DNA from: an uncultured Alphaproteobacteria bacterium
GTDB taxonomy: Bacteria; Pseudomonadota; Alphaproteobacteria; RF32; CAG-239
Length of the DNA stretch: 44,812 bases
Reading direction: 5' to 3'
NCBI GenBank assembly: GCA_944391475.1
Contig: CALXTR010000012.1
Coordinates: 1-44,812, forward strand
The notes below the pieces were generated by a model. The model searched no databases. It was not told the origin of the DNA and saw nothing but the letters and a program-made list of their open reading frames with translations. The position numbers and the translations under genes are program-made. Each line of letters begins with the position of its first letter. The stretch's first letter is position 1. Shown one piece after another: positions 43,219-44,812 of the stretch.

Positions 43219-44187
43219 CTATAAATAAGCCACGCAGCGGAAATGGCCTTTTTTAGCCGAGCTGGTTGTGGTTTGATTGTTTTGGTAGAGGTCGACCACA
43301 TAAGGAGTGGTACCGCTCGGGTTATCAGAAGCACTCCAATAAGAAGAGCTGTAGTAGAACGGGTAGCCTCCGTATATATAATAGTCATCATCACTTGATT
43401 TGTTTGCACAGCCTGGTGCTGGATTAAGGTCTGTATTGTTATATCTGCCACCATATTGAGTATACCAATTTTTATCATAATTACCTATATTTAAATACTC
43501 GGTGGGGTATTTATAGCTACTATGACCGGCCTCAAAATATGAATCATTACAGGATATATTTGAGGTGTCACAATCAACCCAAAGATATGCGTTACCATTA
43601 CTACATTTGCGGCTATAATAATAGCTAAAAGATACGCCAAGGGCTTGGGCTCCGGGGATGGTCTTGAGAATATTGTTAATAGTATTAAACTGGGTGGTAT
43701 TATCAATTTCATCACCATTTTGCATGGTGCCGATTTCACCAATGTCAGCCAAGTGCCAATCACCGACCTTGGTACCTTTGGTGGTGTAGTTGGCGCAATA
43801 GTGCAGCGCAAAGGCTCTACTCTCGACCGGTGGTTGGTCTAAGGACATAATCAGCCCATGGTTGCCCTGCCCGTTGGGGTGGACATAGGTGATGATACCG
43901 ATAGGGTCTTTTTTATCATCATAATAAGTACCGGTAGAGCCATCGGCAAACACAATCTGATATTGGTAGATAGTGTTTTTGAAGCTGAAATCCTCACCCC
44001 CAAAACCGGAGACACAAAACATTTTGGTTTTGTCAAAGGGGCAGCGGATGCCGCCTTTGGGACAATTGGTTTGAGTATAGCCCAAAGTGGCGCATTCGGG
44101 TGAAGCCGTGCAGTTGATTTCATCGGCGCTTGCTAAGCCGGGGAAAGCAACGGTCGTGAGTAATAAGGCAAAAAGTTGTTTAGTCAT
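43219..44187 (-). CDS. Secreted DUF1566-like paralog C with Cys-rich N-terminal insert
   Basis: 322 aa. Signal peptide MTKQLFALLLTTVAFPGLAS (cleaved near residue 21). Residues 26-58 carry five cysteines (26, 32, 42, 49, 58) in a block with CPKGGIRCPFDKTKMFC, absent from A and B. Then YQIVFADGSTGTYYDDKKDP, IGIITYVHPNG, HGLIMSLDQPP, the core CANYTTKGTKVGDWHLADI (about 130-148), a long Tyr/Asn/Ser-rich region, YWSASDNPSGTTPYVVDLYQ and the end GHFRCVAYL. The WSAS...V.L...RCV ending is the strongest DUF1566 hallmark. GGAGAAAG precedes the ATG. Confidence 0.8.
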   Translation of the reverse strand: MTKQLFALLLTTVAFPGLASADEINCTASPECATLGYTQTNCPKGGIRCPFDKTKMFCVSGFGGEDFSFKNTIYQYQIVFADGSTGTYYDDKKDPIGIITYVHPNGQGNHGLIMSLDQPPVESRAFALHYCANYTTKGTKVGDWHLADIGEIGTMQNGDEIDNTTQFNTINNILKTIPGAQALGVSFSYYYSRKCSNGNAYLWVDCDTSNISCNDSYFEAGHSSYKYPTEYLNIGNYDKNWYTQYGGRYNNTDLNPAPGCANKSSDDDYYIYGGYPFYYSSSYWSASDNPSGTTPYVVDLYQNNQTTTSSAKKGHFRCVAYL

Positions 44188-44200
44188 TTTCTTTCTCCAA

Positions 44201-44812
44201 CTAAAAATAAGCTACACAGCGAAACTGCATTTTTCTGGTTTTTGCTACAGAAGTAATCCCATTTGTGAAGTTAACAGTACTGATATAAGCATTGCTTGTA
44301 GAATCAGCCGATTGGGAATCAGATACAAAAATAGTAGAGTTATACCAGTTGGTTTTACGGGAGCTATAACCTAATGAATGGGAAGTAAAACTTCCTTGGG
44401 TGTTGGAAGTATTTTGTTTATCTACACCATCAGTTATGGTACTGTTTCCGTAAAAAAATGAAAAAGACATCCCTAAATCACCGGCGGTAGGGATGGTTTT
44501 GAGTGCATCGCGGTATTTGGTAAATTCATCATTACTTTCAACCGTATCTCCGGCGCTCATGGTAGCGAGCTCTCCAATATCAGGCAAGTGCCAATCTCCG
44601 GCCATGGTACCAGCCGTGGTATAGGCAGCGCAAATCTTATGCGCTTGGGCCTGATTTTGAATGGTGAACGGGCGCAAGGACATAATCAAACCATGTTTTT
44701 TACTTTTAGTGGGGTGGACATAAGTCACAATCCCGATGGGGGTCTTTTTGTCATCATAATACTTGGCGGTAGTCCCATCAGAATAGGCTATCTGATAGCG
44801 GCTGATGGCGTT
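44201..44812 (-). CDS. Secreted DUF1566-like paralog D, 5' end outside window
   Basis: 203 C-terminal residues are visible; the frame is open to the window edge, so the start and any signal peptide lie to the right. Segments match C closely: YQIAYSDGTTAKYYDDKKTP, IGIVTYVHPTK, HGLIMSLRPF, CAAYTTAGTMAGDWHLPDIG then ELATM, GMSFSFFYG, and the end MQFRCVAYF. The middle (about 110-185 of the visible part) is Ser/Thr/Asn-rich and unlike C. Thirteen bp upstream of C. It shows the operon continues beyond the window. Confidence 0.8.
   Translation of the reverse strand, partial: NAISRYQIAYSDGTTAKYYDDKKTPIGIVTYVHPTKSKKHGLIMSLRPFTIQNQAQAHKICAAYTTAGTMAGDWHLPDIGELATMSAGDTVESNDEFTKYRDALKTIPTAGDLGMSFSFFYGNSTITDGVDKQNTSNTQGSFTSHSLGYSSRKTNWYNSTIFVSDSQSADSTSNAYISTVNFTNGITSVAKTRKMQFRCVAYF

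Noticed and set aside
42361..43220. Diversity-generating retroelement variable region in the paralogs
   Set aside because: The lectin-like fold and variable 3' half invited the idea, but differences between A and B are not adenine-specific, include silent changes, and no reverse transcriptase or template repeat is present in the window.

Overview
The window is 44.8 kb of AT-rich bacterial chromosome (about 40% GC by eye), densely packed with housekeeping genes. Gene families and order point to an alphaproteobacterium: an alphaproteobacterial-type YbjN protein next to lgt, an FtsZ with a very long C-terminal linker, a dgt / SPOR / nagZ / TatA-like neighbourhood, Kdo activation (kdsB) and a 55-residue L33. 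Together with ackA-pta and secreted DUF1566-like paralogs this suggests a host-associated, probably fermentative lineage. That lifestyle is inference; no rRNA or tRNA gene is present to place it.

Layout. 1-8.1 kb: ybjN-like gene, lgt, a degenerate GGDEF membrane protein with queA, kdsB, an orphan hydrophilic protein, and pta-ackA. 8.2-10.8 kb: ndk, a DUF2066 exported protein and an AI-2E/PerM-type permease. 10.9-19.2 kb: a reduced division/cell-wall cluster, mraY-ftsW-murG-murB-ftsQ-ftsA-ftsZ, without murD, murC or ddl at their usual positions. 19.2-24.0 kb: a small membrane protein with a near-consensus promoter, a U32 peptidase-family protein with DUF3108, ddl and miaA. 24.1-30.0 kb: the elongasome operon mreB-mreC-mreD-mrdA-rodA, invaded by a family of long hairpin repeats. 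30.2-33.4 kb: lepA, a GNAT acetyltransferase and an orphan protein. 33.4-37.5 kb (minus strand): dgt, SPOR protein, site-2 protease, nagZ and an unlisted 59-aa TatA-like gene. 37.5-41.8 kb: exonuclease III, RNase R, an S41 protease without a PDZ domain, and rpmG. 41.8-42.1 kb: a structured GC-richer intergenic segment. 42.1-44.8 kb (minus strand): four tandem secreted DUF1566-like paralogs, the last cut by the window end.

How it works together. Most genes build or control the envelope: lipoprotein maturation (lgt), LPS (kdsB), lipid I/II synthesis (mraY, murG, murB, ddl), septation (ftsW, Q, A, Z), elongation (mreBCD, mrdA, rodA), and wall turnover or septal binding (nagZ, SPOR, S41). Divisome and elongasome clusters lie within 20 kb of each other.

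Most unusual: (i) the paralog operon at the right edge, where two genes are about 98% identical in their 5' halves but clearly diverged in their 3' halves; (ii) the hairpin repeats around mreC/mreD and after rodA, whose arms change in a compensatory way between copies; (iii) the small TatA-like gene coupled to nagZ; (iv) a possible compact three-way-junction RNA at 41922-41977. No CRISPR array, insertion sequence or prophage was seen.
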